The position numbers were made by a program, and so were the translations under genes. Shown piece by piece: positions 7,173-18,854 of a stretch of DNA of 20,199 nt. The stretch spans positions 1 to 20,199 of the forward strand of contig NWUY0300040528.1 in the NCBI GenBank assembly GCA_004151065.3, given 5' to 3'. This DNA is from Larix sibirica. Its lineage: Eukaryota; Streptophyta; Pinopsida; Pinales; Pinaceae. The notes beneath the pieces are model-generated. The model saw nothing but the letters and a program-made list of their open reading frames with translations. It ran no database searches and had not been told where the DNA came from. The stretch's first letter is position 1. Each line of letters begins with the position of its first letter.

Positions 7173-8934
7173 TTTGTTATAGAGCACAAGTAGATAAGTC
7201 CTCCTTAGCTCTCACATCTCTAACACAAGTGTGTGATTACATGAGTGATGAAAAGATCATATCCCCTCTTTGTTTATATGAAAGATGAGGGAGGCCAACA
7301 ATCATAAAGTGGATCAACTCCACAACAAGCAACTTATCTAATCGCTAAGCAAGCCCACATGTGGAGCACTCCAACTCCATGTGAAACTTGTCAAGCTCCA
7401 AGGTATGCGCATCCAACAAGTAAAGCTCCAATGCTTAATGTTCCATGTTAACCCCCCATTTTGCATGGGTGTCCATGTTGATGGGGTCAATTTCTGCCTT
7501 GGGTTCTTGATGCTATAGTTTTGCTTCATGATGTAGCACATGAGTGGTTGATGCTTTCCTTTGTGACGATGGATCTTCACGCTAGTAGCTATTGGGATGT
7601 GTTTTTTCATTATGTTTGGCTATTAATGTACTCTCATATGGGTGGTTATGGATGAGGGTTTGATGATGCATTTTTTTACCACTCAAATTAGCACCCCAGT
7701 GAAAGTCCCAAACCATCGTGCTACGAGGATAAGCAAAATAGGAATTGCACCCAATGTCACCTCAGCACAACACCTCTCCTTTTAGGCCAACTCCTAGAGA
7801 CCAAGGGGGGTATCCCTAATGTAGGTGAAGTAGACTTGCAAAACTTGTTAAGCAATACAATAATACCTCACAAGCAACCTCTTAAAAATGAATTGATTAG
7901 TGCCTTGTGGAGTCAAAACAATGAAGGCACTCTTAAGAGGACATGAGTTAGAAGAATGAGTGAATGAAACAATCAATGACCACAACAAATTAATGAACCA
8001 ACGATAAAGAGAATTCAAGATAACCCAAATGAGTGAATAAATGCACACAACTAGAGCAGATTTTAATGAAAATGGGAAGCTAGATGAGTACAATGATGAA
8101 GGAAGAATAAACTCTTGATGCAAAGCCTATTAAATGAGCAAATGATAAGTGACGTACTATTGTTATAAAATGATGGAAGGAAAACCAACAAAACGTGCTC
8201 CAAAAATAGATGAAAATCACTTAAGACAAGCCCAACTTACCTAGGAATCTGTGCCAAACAAAGAGGGGCAAAGATCATACATTTAGGGAAACCAAAATAA
8301 GACATGAAGCAAATATAGAAATAACGTATCAGATCTGATTGAGGGCAACAAACAACCCCAACATTGATTGTCAACATTGCAAAAGAGTTGACAATGATGT
8401 CTTGGCCACTTAGAACCTTAAAGATGCTTCTGCAATTGCTTGTAGACCTTGAAAAATGGGTCCAATGGTGGTTGCAATTAAAATTTTAGACCTTAGTTAT
8501 GCCCTTACCAACCATTGAAAATCACAAGAATGCCAAATTTAACGACACAATGAAGTCCCAAGTGACTAGGGCTTGTCGTAGGCCTTGTCCTTAACTTATC
8601 TGACCGTCGAAATGTGTCGTTTGATAGTTGTACATGTTATACTAGATATGAAAACACACTAACCACGTGCATGAGACGTTAATGTAACCATATTGAACTA
8701 TCAAAAAGAGGATCCTAGCAAAATTAGCCACAAAACCAAGTTTAAAACCAAAAATTGATGGGACACCTTGCTTAAATATGCACTTTATGGGGATTTTTCA
8801 TCATATATGATTTTTAGGGTTTTTTATTATCTCATTTTTATGTTTTGTAAATATATGGATTTTTTTGTATTTTTGAATGTAATTATTTTCTAAATATAGA
8901 TATAAAAAAAAATATTTTTTAAGGAGAATAAAGG
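7173..8934. other. No gene recognised
   Basis: Short open frames on the minus strand (7338-7610 and 7848-8123) give low-complexity or hydrophobic peptides with no motif I know and no continuation beyond their stops. The segment is probably old repeat-derived DNA. Confidence 0.5.
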
Positions 8935-8937
8935 AAC

Positions 8938-9069
8938 TAGACCATAGTCTTATTCCTAGGGCAACAAGAGATCTAGCTTAATGTCCCTTTCTCAAATTGG
9001 AAATTCAATATTTATAAATTAGGGTAAAGACTAGTAATCCTAGGGGATTGTAGTCTTTGGTCTAATTAG
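8938..9069. repeat. Imperfect inverted repeat
   Basis: TAGACCATAGTCTTATTCCTAGGG near 8938-8962 resembles the complement of 9039-9066 (TTAGACCAAAGACTACAATCCCCTAGG read on the minus strand). The spacer is about 75 bp. The arms are imperfect, with small gaps. Confidence 0.4.
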
Positions 9070-10445
9070 GGAAATATATGAACACTAAGTTCCACAAGGA
9101 GAGCTCCTTCAAGAGGATGGTCTCCACTAACAACCTTAACAAGATGTAGAGTAAAACCCTAAGTAGTCTTGCCAAGGTGCATTTAAGCGGAGCTAGACAA
9201 GAGATTATAAATATTACCCTAAATCAACAAAGGAAAGGAGCAAAGACAAATCCTATAAATCCTTCTTTTACCATGAGTTGTCGTTATTTATTCCTTGGAT
9301 CAACCTTGAAAGCTTAGCAAAACCTTGAAAATCCACAAAATTGTACTTTACACCAAGAGAATATGACAAGAGAGAAAGTGTGCTAGGATTGGATGCTCAT
9401 GTAAACCAATAGAAATAAAATTAGAATCATTGTGAAACCTTGTTCTTGTTACAAATGGGAAGGAGAGGTGCTTTATTTATACCAAGCGCCCTCCTTGATT
9501 TTGGCTTCAAGTCGACCTTACAACCTAACATGCTTTTAATTTTAAATTGACTTGTACACCCATAATGTGGTTGGGGAGTAAGCCAAATAGTACAAAATTT
9601 GATGACACATAAGCATCTAGCTCAACAAATGACGCAACGTTGAGCCCAAGAGGGGGATGGCATACCCCAACTAACCCCAATGTTTGTCTTTTTCTCTCAA
9701 CGCCCCCCTCTTTCTTGCAAGGTAGGGTCTTTTGTGCTTCTTAATGGAGGACATCCTTCTTCTTGCTTGGAGGTGACCAAATGAGAGTTTAAAAGTTGGA
9801 TGGGAATCCATGTGGGAAAGAGGAAGGTGTGCTAAGGAAGTTACAAGACCCTTACAAGCGCAATCACCTTTCCATAATAAGTGTGACTAAGGGCTTCATA
9901 ATTCATGTGTCCCAATGGGGCTACCCCACAATGCCCCAATACCTACATGCATTAAATCCTAACAAGACCGAATATCAAGCATCCAATTAAGAGTTAGTCA
10001 CCACTACCACAAGACCAAGACACTATGAGATAAATATCAAGAGGACATGTCCTGACCAACCCACTATGGGCCCAAAAAAACCTAATTGTTCAACACCTAT
10101 ACAAAACATTTCATCATGGCCTTTTTACAATGGAAAACATAACTCTCATTTTGGAGCACATAATCACAAACGATGAAGACGGAAATCAGGGTAACACATC
10201 CCATTCACATGTTGCACACTAATCATCTTCCTCATGAGCACCCTAGTGCTTTTTGTATGATGTGGCATTTAGATCACATGGATTGCTTTTCCCTAAGGAG
10301 CGCTCTAGCTTATGAGCATGATATGATGGTTAACATTCATTTCCCATGGAGAATCTGCCATATTTGAGGTGGTTTTCATTCATAGATTTTTTGTGATGGT
10401 TTCCTCTTGGAGCGCCCTCTTCCCAACAATTGTTCCCCATCACAT
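9070..10445. other. No gene recognised; possible minus-strand promoter at 9471-9481
   Basis: The complement of 9471-9481 reads TATAAATAAAG, followed on that strand by a leader-like stretch without a clear ORF and by AGGGTTTTA, a telo-box-like motif (near 9155). This could be part of another minus-strand LTR. At 9649-9657 there is a GAGGGGGAT purine run. The open frames at 9796-9990 and 10173-10367 show no known domain. Confidence 0.3.
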
Positions 10446-10688
10446 ATGCTTCATTCATGTCAAAGGATAAACCATGATCATGCTTTGAGTTAAAATAGTC
10501 ATAATGCCTAAAACATGCATGTATCATTTTCTTTCTTCTGGTTGTCCAAGTCAGATCTGTATGTATACTCTTCATTAGTGTCAAAGGATAAACTAGGACC
10601 ATAATTTGGGTTAAACTAGCCATAATGTCTAAAACATGCATGTAGCATTTTCTTTATGTTGGTTGTCCAAGTCATCTTTATATGTATG
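10446..10688. repeat. 121-bp tandem duplication
   Basis: Copies at about 10446-10566 and 10567-10688 share GTCAAAGGATAAAC, ATAATG(C/T)CTAAAACATGCATGTA and GGTTGTCCAAGTCA at a constant 121-bp spacing. Identity is roughly 80-85 % by eye. A minus-strand open frame (10330-10641) crosses both copies, but because 121 is not a multiple of three the two copies are read in different frames, which argues against coding. Confidence 0.85.
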
Positions 10689-12160
10689 TGGTAAGAAAAG
10701 TTGTAGGATTGATATATTTCAAAGGGGATTATGATATGTATTAGCAAAATAGATCCATGCCTTTCCTATGCCCTTTTCAGACACGTTGGAAGTGTAGTTG
10801 GTATGATTGGACTAGTGTACTCATAAATAAATAAAAATATGCCAAGGGTTTTCCCTTACCACAAAACAGCAGCTAAGAAGGTAGTTAGAACCGTGTGCTG
10901 CCATGACTGTTGATTAAGATCCTTTGTGCCAGACTGTAGACCTAACATTTCAATCTTGTATATCCTTCAGACTCGACTTTTCAATAGGTGCATGTGATTG
11001 GTTTTGATGTTGTTAATGAAACTAACATATTAGTCTCTCTGTTGGTTATTTATTTCTGCAAACTAAGGGTGAGAAAAGGACCTCCAAACCTCTTCTATAG
11101 GCTTCATTTAAGGTTGCACTTAGGCTATGTTGATTAGATATAACATCATCAGAGGGTTGACCAAACTTTCTCTATGAGTGTTCTTGGTTTTGGGCACATA
11201 GATGGCTAATGTTGATGTCTGGAAACCTTTCCTTGAGGAACAATCAAACTCATTTGATGTATTTCACCCATGATGATGTCGTAAGGTTGATTTCCCATGG
11301 ATCGCTCTTTGAAATTTATACATTTGGATGGATTAGACACTCATCTATATTGGAGTGTTCTAGTTTTGTATCATATGGATGGCATCATGGTTCCATTGGA
11401 TATATTATTTAGTTGAATGCTCCCTTGATCCCTCTCTATTGGCATGTGTGGAGAGATGATCTTGTTCATGATCCATGGATCTATCTTCCACATTGATGAG
11501 TTGGCACATGGAGGTTAGGGGTTTGTTAATAGGTGGACATGGTTTGGGTTTGACCATTGATGAGGTTAAAAGGAGTATAGCATTCCATTCCTTGAGGTTA
11601 TTTGCACATCTATCTATGTTATGATAGTGGGAGTGTTCACCTAATTGAGCTTATTCATGGAGGATGTTTCCTTGGATCCACTCTTTGATAGGACAAGTTA
11701 GACGAGGACATTGTCGTTTTGACTTTCTCTATTGTTGATTTGTGGGATAAACACAATTCAAGGGTTTTATGCACAGGAGTCTATGCTTGGTTGAGGTTGT
11801 TCCCACCTTTGGAGGACGTTACCACTTGGAGAACTCTTTGCTCTTGCTCTTGACAAGATTGATCCACTTGGAGGGAACTGTTCACACTCTTTTGTTGTTG
11901 ATTCTATGGACATATTACACATTTATTGAGGTCAAGCTACATTGGAGGTCATCAAGAGAGTCAAACCTTAGGTCCAATGATTTCTTGCACATTATTTGAG
12001 GCTATTGCATCTCTCTTGAGGATCCTTGAGGCCACATGTGGGAGACATCATGCCTTTCTTCCCTCTTTGATGCAGACGTTTCACCTTGCATGAAAGCATC
12101 TTGATGGACATTTGCACATGTGACATTGACTACCTCTCTCATATATTATTTTATTTGAGT
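10689..12160. other. No gene recognised
   Basis: Recurring words such as TTCC(A/T)TGGATC...CTCTTTGA (near 11288-11310 and 11669-11691) suggest very old internal duplication. The open frames at 11209-11412 and 11769-11999 have no known motif. Confidence 0.4.
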
Positions 12161-12264
12161 TGAGTAGTTGGAAGGTATTCATTATGTATTCCTCCCTAGG
12201 TTGGATCTAGGGTTTTAACCTAGTTTATTTATATTTTATTGTAGAATGAGATGGAGTTGCAACC

Positions 12265-12272
12265 TATATAAG
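12265..12272 (+). promoter_or_regulatory. LTR-like promoter, TATA box
   Basis: TATATAAG in AACCTATATAAGGG is a strong plant TATA match. Just upstream, CTAGGGTTTTAACCTAG (12208-12224) is a near-palindrome that includes a telo-box-like AGGGTTTT. Downstream comes a leader-like region without ORFs. The arrangement resembles the U3/R of a plant LTR, but no partner LTR is seen. Confidence 0.4.
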
Positions 12273-12641
12273 GGTTGGTTATCTTATTATTTTTTCATAG
12301 TTGGATTGTGAGAGCTCTCTCTCCTTTATAGCCTAATAGACACATCTTACTTTGGTGCAAACTGAAGTGTGAGAGTCTTCTTTTTTTATCAAGTGTTAGG
12401 CCTAATGTTCCTATTCTTTAATGTTGTTAATGATTTATAGAATTGTCAGACTTGCTTAATTAGGACCAATTAAAATAGCGACTCACTTCATTGGAAGGGT
12501 TTTGTTTGAGAAATAATTCCTCAAATACTCTTTGATGATTTATGCCATGAATATATTGGATTGCTTCTTCCATTGTTTAGAGTTGTTGCTTCTTAATATT
12601 TCATTGCATAAATAACACCCTAACTAGGCAATGTTTTGATG

Positions 12642-12660
12642 TGGCGTCGTTTGGCACTCC
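12642..12660 (+). other. Weak tRNA-Asp-type PBS candidate
   Basis: TGGCGTCGTTTGGCACTCC matches the first part of TGGCGCCGTTGCCGGGGA at 9 of the first 10 positions, then diverges. It lies about 370 bp downstream of the TATA box at 12265, a plausible distance for the end of an LTR. The nearest CA terminus (TAGGCA) is 11 bases upstream, farther than usual. Confidence 0.22.
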
Positions 12661-13853
12661 TAACATATTTATATTCTTCATTTTTTAACATGTCAAGCTT
12701 ATTGTGTCATGTGTATGCATCCCAAGTCTTCTTGACCATCCATGAACTCAACCTCTTGGATTAGATACCTCGACTCCATCCTCCCTTAATGGATTGGCAC
12801 TAGTCTCTAGGTCCTTCCATCACCCCCTTAGTTCTTGATGCTACAACAAAATTGCTTTGCTAAGTTATCTCTTCAAATCAACTTGATCTTTCATTGACAT
12901 ATCCTAGGGAATCCCCCCTTGAGTTGGAGAAGAGCCAACCTAAAGTGATTAGAGGTAGTTACTGAGGTGACAGGGGGTATCTTTGACTCAAGGTTGGGCT
13001 AGCATTGTTCTTTTCAGCTTTAATTACACATGCTAGTTTGAGTTGTAACATTCCTCAAGAAGGATCCAAAGATCCAACACTACTTCTTAAGCCATGTGCA
13101 CTTCTAGGTCCACCACATCTACATGATCACTCAACCTAATCATCCTCAATTCAGGTACAAGCATCCATGCAAGAAAGTCACGACTTGTGCACCGCATGAA
13201 GAAAGCCACTAAGCCACATAGGTCTCCAATGCTACAAGGAAGAACGTCATGCAAGCATCAAGTCAAGGTCTAGCAATACATGACAAAGGTAACTTCAATG
13301 TGTATGTCCATCATGGAACAACCAAGGGTAATCAACACACCACCAAACCACCTCACATGGAGCACCCCTAAGCATGGTGCAAACACTTTCTAAGTGAGCC
13401 TAAAAGATAACATTTAGTAGCATGTAATCGTAAAATTTGGAAACTCGGTGAACGTATCCACATATTAGAGACACATGATACTCGTGGAAAAGACTAAGAG
13501 TTGGAAGCCTTGCCAAAATACCATTATTGGGAAGGGCATGCCAAGCAATCCCAAAAAAATATGTTGGAAAATATGTTAGCTAGAAGTCATGCCTACTCTG
13601 CCAATAACCACCATGTCCTCAAAATGTAGTAGATCAAACACATGAACTGATGGAAGAGGCAATAATTTCCAGGGTGTTGGGAAAATCCCACTGACCTTTT
13701 ACAAGCTTCATGAGAAACATTGGCTTAGGAATGTCCTAATAATTCAGTCCCTTTCCTCTCTGACTAGAATCAACAAACCTATGAAACATGAGCAATGTCA
13801 AATCAAATTGCAAGCACTTGAATTCAAGATTTAGCAACCCGACATAAACCAAT
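12661..13853. other. No gene recognised upstream of the RNase H relic
   Basis: If the RNase H at 13854 belongs to a polyprotein, the reverse transcriptase should lie here. I could not find a convincing RT motif in any forward frame. Coding-like pieces exist (for example WKLGERIHILETHDTRGK near 13440-13495), but all are short and broken. Confidence 0.4.
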
Positions 13854-14240
13854 GCACTAGTCTTTGATGGAGCATCAAAGGGAAATCCGAGAGAAATAGG
13901 TATCGACAGGGGGTCATCTATAACCCTAAACGAACAAGAGACTTAGAATATGCTCGAGGACTTAACATCACCATGAATAGGGAGGGAGAAGAGTTTGCAA
14001 TTTTGCAGGGATTAACGTCAAACAAAAAGGAGTTTGTAAAGTCACAATGATCGACCACTCCATGATAATCATAAGAGATTTATGTAAATAGACTCTCCCT
14101 CTAAATCTATAGTTGGTTAGGGTCTTACAACTAGTAATATCTATTGGGGAGGAATTTGATACAATAGAATTCTATTGTATCCTTTGAAACCAAAACTATG
14201 ATATAGATCAATAAGCCAATGTAGGGGTTCCCCTTGGTGT
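13854..14240 (+). pseudogene. RNase H domain relic (LINE or dual-RNase-H Ty3 element)
   Basis: The domain is spread over three frames. Frame 0 gives LVFDGASKGNPREIG (13857-13901), with the first catalytic Asp. Frame 2 from 13913 gives VIYNPKRTRDLEYARGL and then EGEEFAILQGL, with the catalytic Glu. Frame 1 from 14041 gives VTMIDHSMIII, where the usual G-D-S with the third catalytic Asp reads D-H-S, then GEEFDTIEFYCIL and NQNYDIDQ-stop-ANVGV, matching the family's final (A/I)-D-x-x-A-N motif. Stops are TGA at 14048 (frame 2), then TAG and TGA in frame 1, and a TAA inside the last motif. FDGASKGNPG is typical of RNase H in plant LINEs and is also found in elements with a second RNase H. The enzyme would remove RNA from RNA-DNA hybrids; this copy is dead. 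Confidence 0.7.
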
Positions 14241-14494
14241 GCAACAACTAAGCAAAAGGAGGGGGACATCTCATTACTTACCTTGTGTCCCCTCCCATGA
14301 CTAACATTAAAGGGTGACCCTCTCACTCCAACATGCAACCTAGCATGCAAAAGGGGTTATGGAAATCAAGCACTCAACATTGCCTTACTTCATACCTTCA
14401 TCAACCTTCTTATGGTGAAATAATGAACAATACAAAGGTAGGGACATCTCCTATGTGTGGGATGGATTGATGAGTGGGTTTTTTAAGTTAGGTC
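14241..14494 (+). other. Coding-like spacer after RNase H, unrecognised
   Basis: One forward frame is open for about 60 codons up to and beyond 14494 (YKGRDISYVWDGLMSGFFK, then GHVEGRLHCLYASGG in the region overlapping the next feature). No domain is recognised. It may be the downstream part of the element that supplied the RNase H. Confidence 0.25.
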
Positions 14495-15109
14495 ATGTCG
14501 AAGGGAGACTACATTGTTTGTATGCAAGTGGAGGGGCTAGGAACCCAGCCAATGCTAGGGATTTTGGTCTTGAGTGAGTCTAATTCTCATATGGCCATGG
14601 TCATGGCACACTACCATTGCAGCCATCGATGTTGTGTCGTCTATGACTTGAAGGAACTGCAAAAAGGTTTAAAGTAGTGTGTAAAGGATGTGACAAAAAC
14701 ATATTGTAATGTCACCTACTAGGATCTACAACATAATCAATGGAAAGAGGAGTGTGAATGTCAATTGAAAGAGAACAAAAGGATCAAGGATCAATACACA
14801 ATTGAGACAAGGGAGTACATTCAATGTATGAGAGAATAGAAGGCAGAGACTCGCACCTCCATGGAAATACTCGAGGGGAAACAAGTGGAGATGGCCTCTA
14901 TCATTGCATCACTACACCAATATTTTGTTAGACACTTGATTGCTCACTTCAACCTTTTCCATGTCCTCATGATGTCTCCCACACATAGTACACTGGACTT
15001 ATGTGGATTGGCTTCATCCAACCTACCTGGTAACTCTGTGGACATTCCTATTGTTTACCATATGTGTGTCGCTAGAGCCTCTCTAGACAACTCCATTGGT
15101 GTTATTTGA
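14495..15109 (+). pseudogene. Unrecognised ORF of 205 codons interrupted by three TAG stops
   Basis: A single reading frame (frame 2) runs from ATG at 14495 to TGA at 15107-15109 and is broken only by TAG at 14675, 14720 and 14837. All three could be CAG (Gln) before a C>T change. The middle part is charged and helical-looking (QWKEECECQLKENKRIKD, then KAETRTSMEILEGK); the C-terminal part is His- and hydrophobic-rich (LIAHFNLFHVLMM). I do not recognise the family. The stretch follows an RNase H relic on the same strand, so it may be the C-terminal or downstream part of a retroelement. An in-frame TAG at 14489 precedes the ATG, and another frame is also open over the first part (GHVEGRLHCLYASGG), so which frame was real there is uncertain. 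Confidence 0.35.
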
Positions 15110-17469
15110 TCACCACTTGGGTTGAATGCCAACAACATAGGCATTGTGGCAACGCCACATGATGACCCAACATAGCATGTGTTCTTGCATATTGAAGCCT
15201 ACCCGAGGCCTTTTTAAATTTTAGTTTTAGTTCTAGTATTAGACTATACTCTGTCATTTTTTGTTTAATTAGACCAATGTGTTCCACAATACACTCATCA
15301 ATATGTATCTAGATGGTTTTCAAATGGAACATCAATAATGGATGACTCAAGGGTCCAGTTAGCATACCTACTTCCCAATTTTCTAAACCCTAAGCTCTAC
15401 AGTTTGGCTAAACCATTTTAATATAAAATATTCATTGCTGTTGTTTCAAAAAAATCACTTTACCAACCAACCAAGCCCTCATCGACTTATTTCACATTTT
15501 CATAAACAAAAGTAGCAAAATCAAATGTTGTAAAGAAGAACTAGATCCACCAAGCAAGGTGAAATGGAATGTTGCATGATTGGAAGAAAAGTATACGTTT
15601 TACATAGTCTAATAAATATTACATATAACAACGAGCATATGCAAAACACCCTTTTGTTGAAAGTTGATATGGACCATCAACATGAATTGGGAAAGGCTAT
15701 ATCCATGTTAGTGTTATGCCACCTTCTCTCTAGTCCATTTTGCTAATGTACTCTAGATCGTTGTGGCCCATTTTCCTGCTTATATATGAGTGATGAGATG
15801 ACCATGAGATGTTATATTTTTTCCTTGTTTTATTAATGTTCCATGTCAAATGATGATGATGATGATGATGTGTCACTTGATGTTGTACTATACTATCTAT
15901 TGTTACTTCATGATCTATTGTATTTGACTATTTTGATGAGTATAGCTAGTAGCACCTTGCTTAGGTTGATGAGGGTGAAGGTTGATGGTTTGATGACATA
16001 CCTTGCACCAAGTTGACTACTTTTTAATTTGGTATTTCTAAGGACTATCCCCCCCTCTTTGTTTCCATCTTTTGTCCTTTATCATGTCATCGATACCACT
16101 ATCTTATGTTTGCAACCCATGGGATTGAAATTGAATGATTGACTATTGTTCTCCCTCTTTGTGGATCCATCACCATATGTTCTTTATTATTACATAATTG
16201 TGTCTAAGGGTTGTTGTGTTGTAGTGAATCCTTACTATAGGAAGCTTTCGAGTATGCACCACGTAGTCGACTGTCAAGAGTAAAGAATAACTACAATTGA
16301 GCAATGCCTTCTCCTAAGTTCCAAAATTCTCCATGCTACATAATAAAATGGTTAATGGCTGGAAGAATAGGTAATCCATGCTGGGGCTATGGATGCTCAC
16401 TAGCAACAAGGTTATGCATATTTTCATACATATGCTTTAATGTGGTAATTCCATTCAAGCTATGGGCGCTCGTTGGCAACGGAGCTAAGGGCGTGTCATC
16501 ACTGGTATTCGAAAGGTGTAAAACCAGGTCTAGTGTCTTCAAATGCGTTAATCATGTGCAAAAGAAAAAGTTAAACAAAGGGAAATATCATTGTTGAGAT
16601 CAAAGGGCAAGGTACCTCGTAACACCCCTTTTGTATTGACACTTGCTACTGTTGTTTCTGAATCCCTTACCTTGAATCAGACAATTGATTAAAGCTAATA
16701 CACTTCTTAAACCTCTTGTGAGTTGTCCATCTCCACCCCAAAGAAGAACTGGTCCTTTCATAAATACTCTTGTATACTTGTATGGTACTAGTGTGTTCTT
16801 AGATCATCAATCTGACGAACCTATTTGAAAATACTTATAGGGTATATCATCATGTTTTCATGACTATTATATCATGACTCACACTTGAACAATTAAATGC
16901 ATTATATCTATCATGTATATTGATTCTCTAGATGTACACTACTATGACTATTACTGGTACACCTAGGACATTTCTTAGTAGTTATACAACATTATATCAT
17001 AATCTTAGAGACATAAAAATACCTCATCATGCCTCCATTAGAGTTATACATTGGATTCAATGATTGTTGGTGCCAATTCTATGTGTAGTTAGTCCCGTCA
17101 TTAACAGACACGTTGGCCATTTTATGTTTTGCATGAGATCTGTGCATTCGAAGAGCATATTTGGATACCCATTTGGCCATTTATCTATGTATATGCGATT
17201 TGATTGGTCACTATTTCCATAGACCGATCATTACTGTATGGTGGTGGACACACTGCACAATGTTCCACAATTAGATTTTCAGGATCATGCATGGCTTCCA
17301 TGCTTCCCAATCTACTTATGGATTTGGATACCCAATTGGCTAATCTATCAGCGTACTGCGTTAGATTGCAAAATACTTCTCAAAATTTCTCAATTTGACC
17401 AAGTTTGACTTTGTTCACCTATTGACTTTGGGAGTCATTCTGATCATTTTCCCCTTGGTTTCATGTCAG
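15110..17469. other. No gene recognised
   Basis: AT-rich sequence with short open frames only (15564-15746, 16304-16597, 17204-17398). The longest, 97 codons at 16304-16597, has no recognisable motif and no upstream or downstream continuation. A trinucleotide repeat lies at 15851-15870. Confidence 0.5.
15851..15870 (+). repeat. (TGA)n microsatellite
   Basis: Uninterrupted TGATGATGATGATGATGATG within non-coding DNA. Confidence 0.9.
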
Positions 17470-17880
17470 TTTTAGATTCATTGGATTTTACTTAAACAAT
17501 TTCCTAAGTTTTAAGTTAAGAAGCCTAAGTTTGATTTACATTAGTTCGAGTAGAGCTACAGAGGCACTTCTTGGGTGATTTGAGCAAAGACATGGACACA
17601 TGTTCTTCAAAGAATGTGACTCATCACATATAATTTCCCCTTTCAGTTCACATTGCTATATACATTTTGGATTAATGACATTTAAGTAAAACGTTTCCCT
17701 ATGTTTTAATTTAAAAATGCCTAAATAAAGTTTGGTTGATAATTAAGCCATTGCAGGAAATTCGCCATGATGATTAGGCATGATTAGTCACTTTTAGGGA
17801 TTCTGTGGAGGCTTCTTAGTGGCGTATAGGTGATCAATGGACTTCTTTGAAGACATGGCACTCACATACATGTGTCATTG
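17470..17880. repeat. Old duplication of about 200 bp
   Basis: Block A (from about 17476) and block B (from about 17670) share the same order of words: GGATT(T/A)...TTTAAGT or ACTTAAA, then TTTCC(T/C)(A/T)(A/T)GTTTTAA, then GCCTAA, and later GGCTTCTT or GGCACTTCTTGGG, TGATTTGAG or TGATCAATGG, and AAGACATGG(A/C)(C/A). Spacing grows from about 193 to about 265 bp because of insertions in B. Similarity is loose but colinear. Confidence 0.5.
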
Positions 17881-18070
17881 GTTTAGAGGCAAATTCATGA
17901 GATTATTAACATGTGGCACATATTACATGTTTTATTCTCCCATGTGTGATAGATATCCATACTAAGGAACTATTTTTACTCTGCCTTCCACCTATACACA
18001 TGATTGACTCATCTTGAGAGGTGCACTTGCCTAGGAGGGCACACATGCTAGTTGGCTTGTTTGATATTTG

Positions 18071-18147
18071 CTCATGGTTTTGAGAAGGCTCACAATTTTA
18101 GCTAATGGTATTGACACCACACATTGGAGTTACTCATGGTTTTGAGA
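18071..18147. repeat. Short direct repeat CTCATGGTTTTGAGA, 62-bp spacing
   Basis: Exact 15-bp copies at 18071-18085 and 18133-18147. After each copy, looser matches follow (a GGTATTGACA word and a TGTATTGACA word). This suggests an old tandem duplication of about 60 bp. Confidence 0.6.
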
Positions 18148-18378
18148 TGGAACATGGTAGTTGGGATTGTTTTATAATTGTATTGACATGATCTAGCTCA
18201 TGCACCGTATAGAAGAGGTGACTTGGCACTTTGTGAAGTATTATGGTTAGATCCATCACTTGATAAATGGATCGAAGCCATTGATTTGTAATTGCATGCC
18301 CTTGTGGGGATTCACCACTTGTGTTATTTTATTCTACCCTTGACATGGTCTAGAAAGACCCAAGTGTGCCCTCCTTGG

Positions 18379-18387
18379 CTATAAAGG
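18379..18387 (+). promoter_or_regulatory. LTR-like TATA box
   Basis: CTATAAAGG in the context GCCCTCCTTGGCTATAAAGGAGAGGGTGAATTC, flanked by complementary CCTCCTT and AAGGAGAGG. The context resembles plant LTR promoters. No ORF follows within 1.5 kb and no matching second LTR is found. Confidence 0.35.
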
Positions 18388-18593
18388 AGAGGGTGAATTC
18401 ACTTGGAGATGGTTGGATAGAGTTTGGGAATACTTTGCTAATGAAATAAGCTTGAGCTACTTGTCTTGTGGGTGATATTGATGGTGTTTTGTGATATTAG
18501 GTTTTGCTCTATGGTAAACTAAGGTAAACTCCAACAATAACTAAGGTCAGACTAAACATTTGTTTTAATGCATTGAAAATTAGCCTTGAATTT

Positions 18594-18834
18594 CTAAGAA
18601 ACCTCCTTGATTAGGTAAGAAGTAGATCTAAGGATCAAATTGCTATAAAACCTTTGTTCACTGTTTGTTTGATATATAATGCATGATTAATCTAACATTG
18701 GTATGGTCAACTCTTGATGATTTGGATTGCTAAGAAACCTCCTTGTCTCTTGTAGCTTGATCACATCAAGGTGACACAAAGATGCCCTCAAGCTCTAGTT
18801 TGGAAAGATTGAATATTTCTAAGAAACCTCTTTC
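18594..18834. repeat. Degenerate repeats with core CTAAGAAACCTCCTTG
   Basis: The core occurs at 18594-18609 and 18730-18745 (exact), and at 18819-18834 as CTAAGAAACCTCTTTC. TTTGGATTGCTA accompanies the second copy (18721-18732) and recurs without the core at about 18849-18860. Just upstream, GGTAAACT is repeated at 18513-18520 and 18523-18530. Confidence 0.65.
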
Positions 18835-18854
18835 ATTTTAGAGCTTATTTTGGA

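Noticed and set aside
7338-8123. Minus-strand open frames of about 90 codons (7338-7610, 7848-8123)
   Set aside because: One is Trp/His-rich without motif and the other is hydrophobic and Ser-rich, as produced by AT-rich non-coding DNA. Neither extends through frameshifts into a domain.
10330-10641. 103-codon minus-strand frame over the tandem duplication
   Set aside because: The 121-bp period forces the two copies into different frames, so the frame cannot reflect a repeated protein. Best explained as chance openness.
14660-14720. C-x2-C string (KVVCKGCDKNI) as a BED-type zinc finger of a hAT transposase
   Set aside because: The frame has a stop directly after it, no paired His residues at BED spacing, and no dimerisation domain. 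The competing frame with three amber codons is longer.
16304-16597. 97-codon open frame on the + strand
   Set aside because: No recognisable motif, no coding continuation on either side, composition like its surroundings. A frame of this length is expected by chance in 14 kb of AT-rich DNA.
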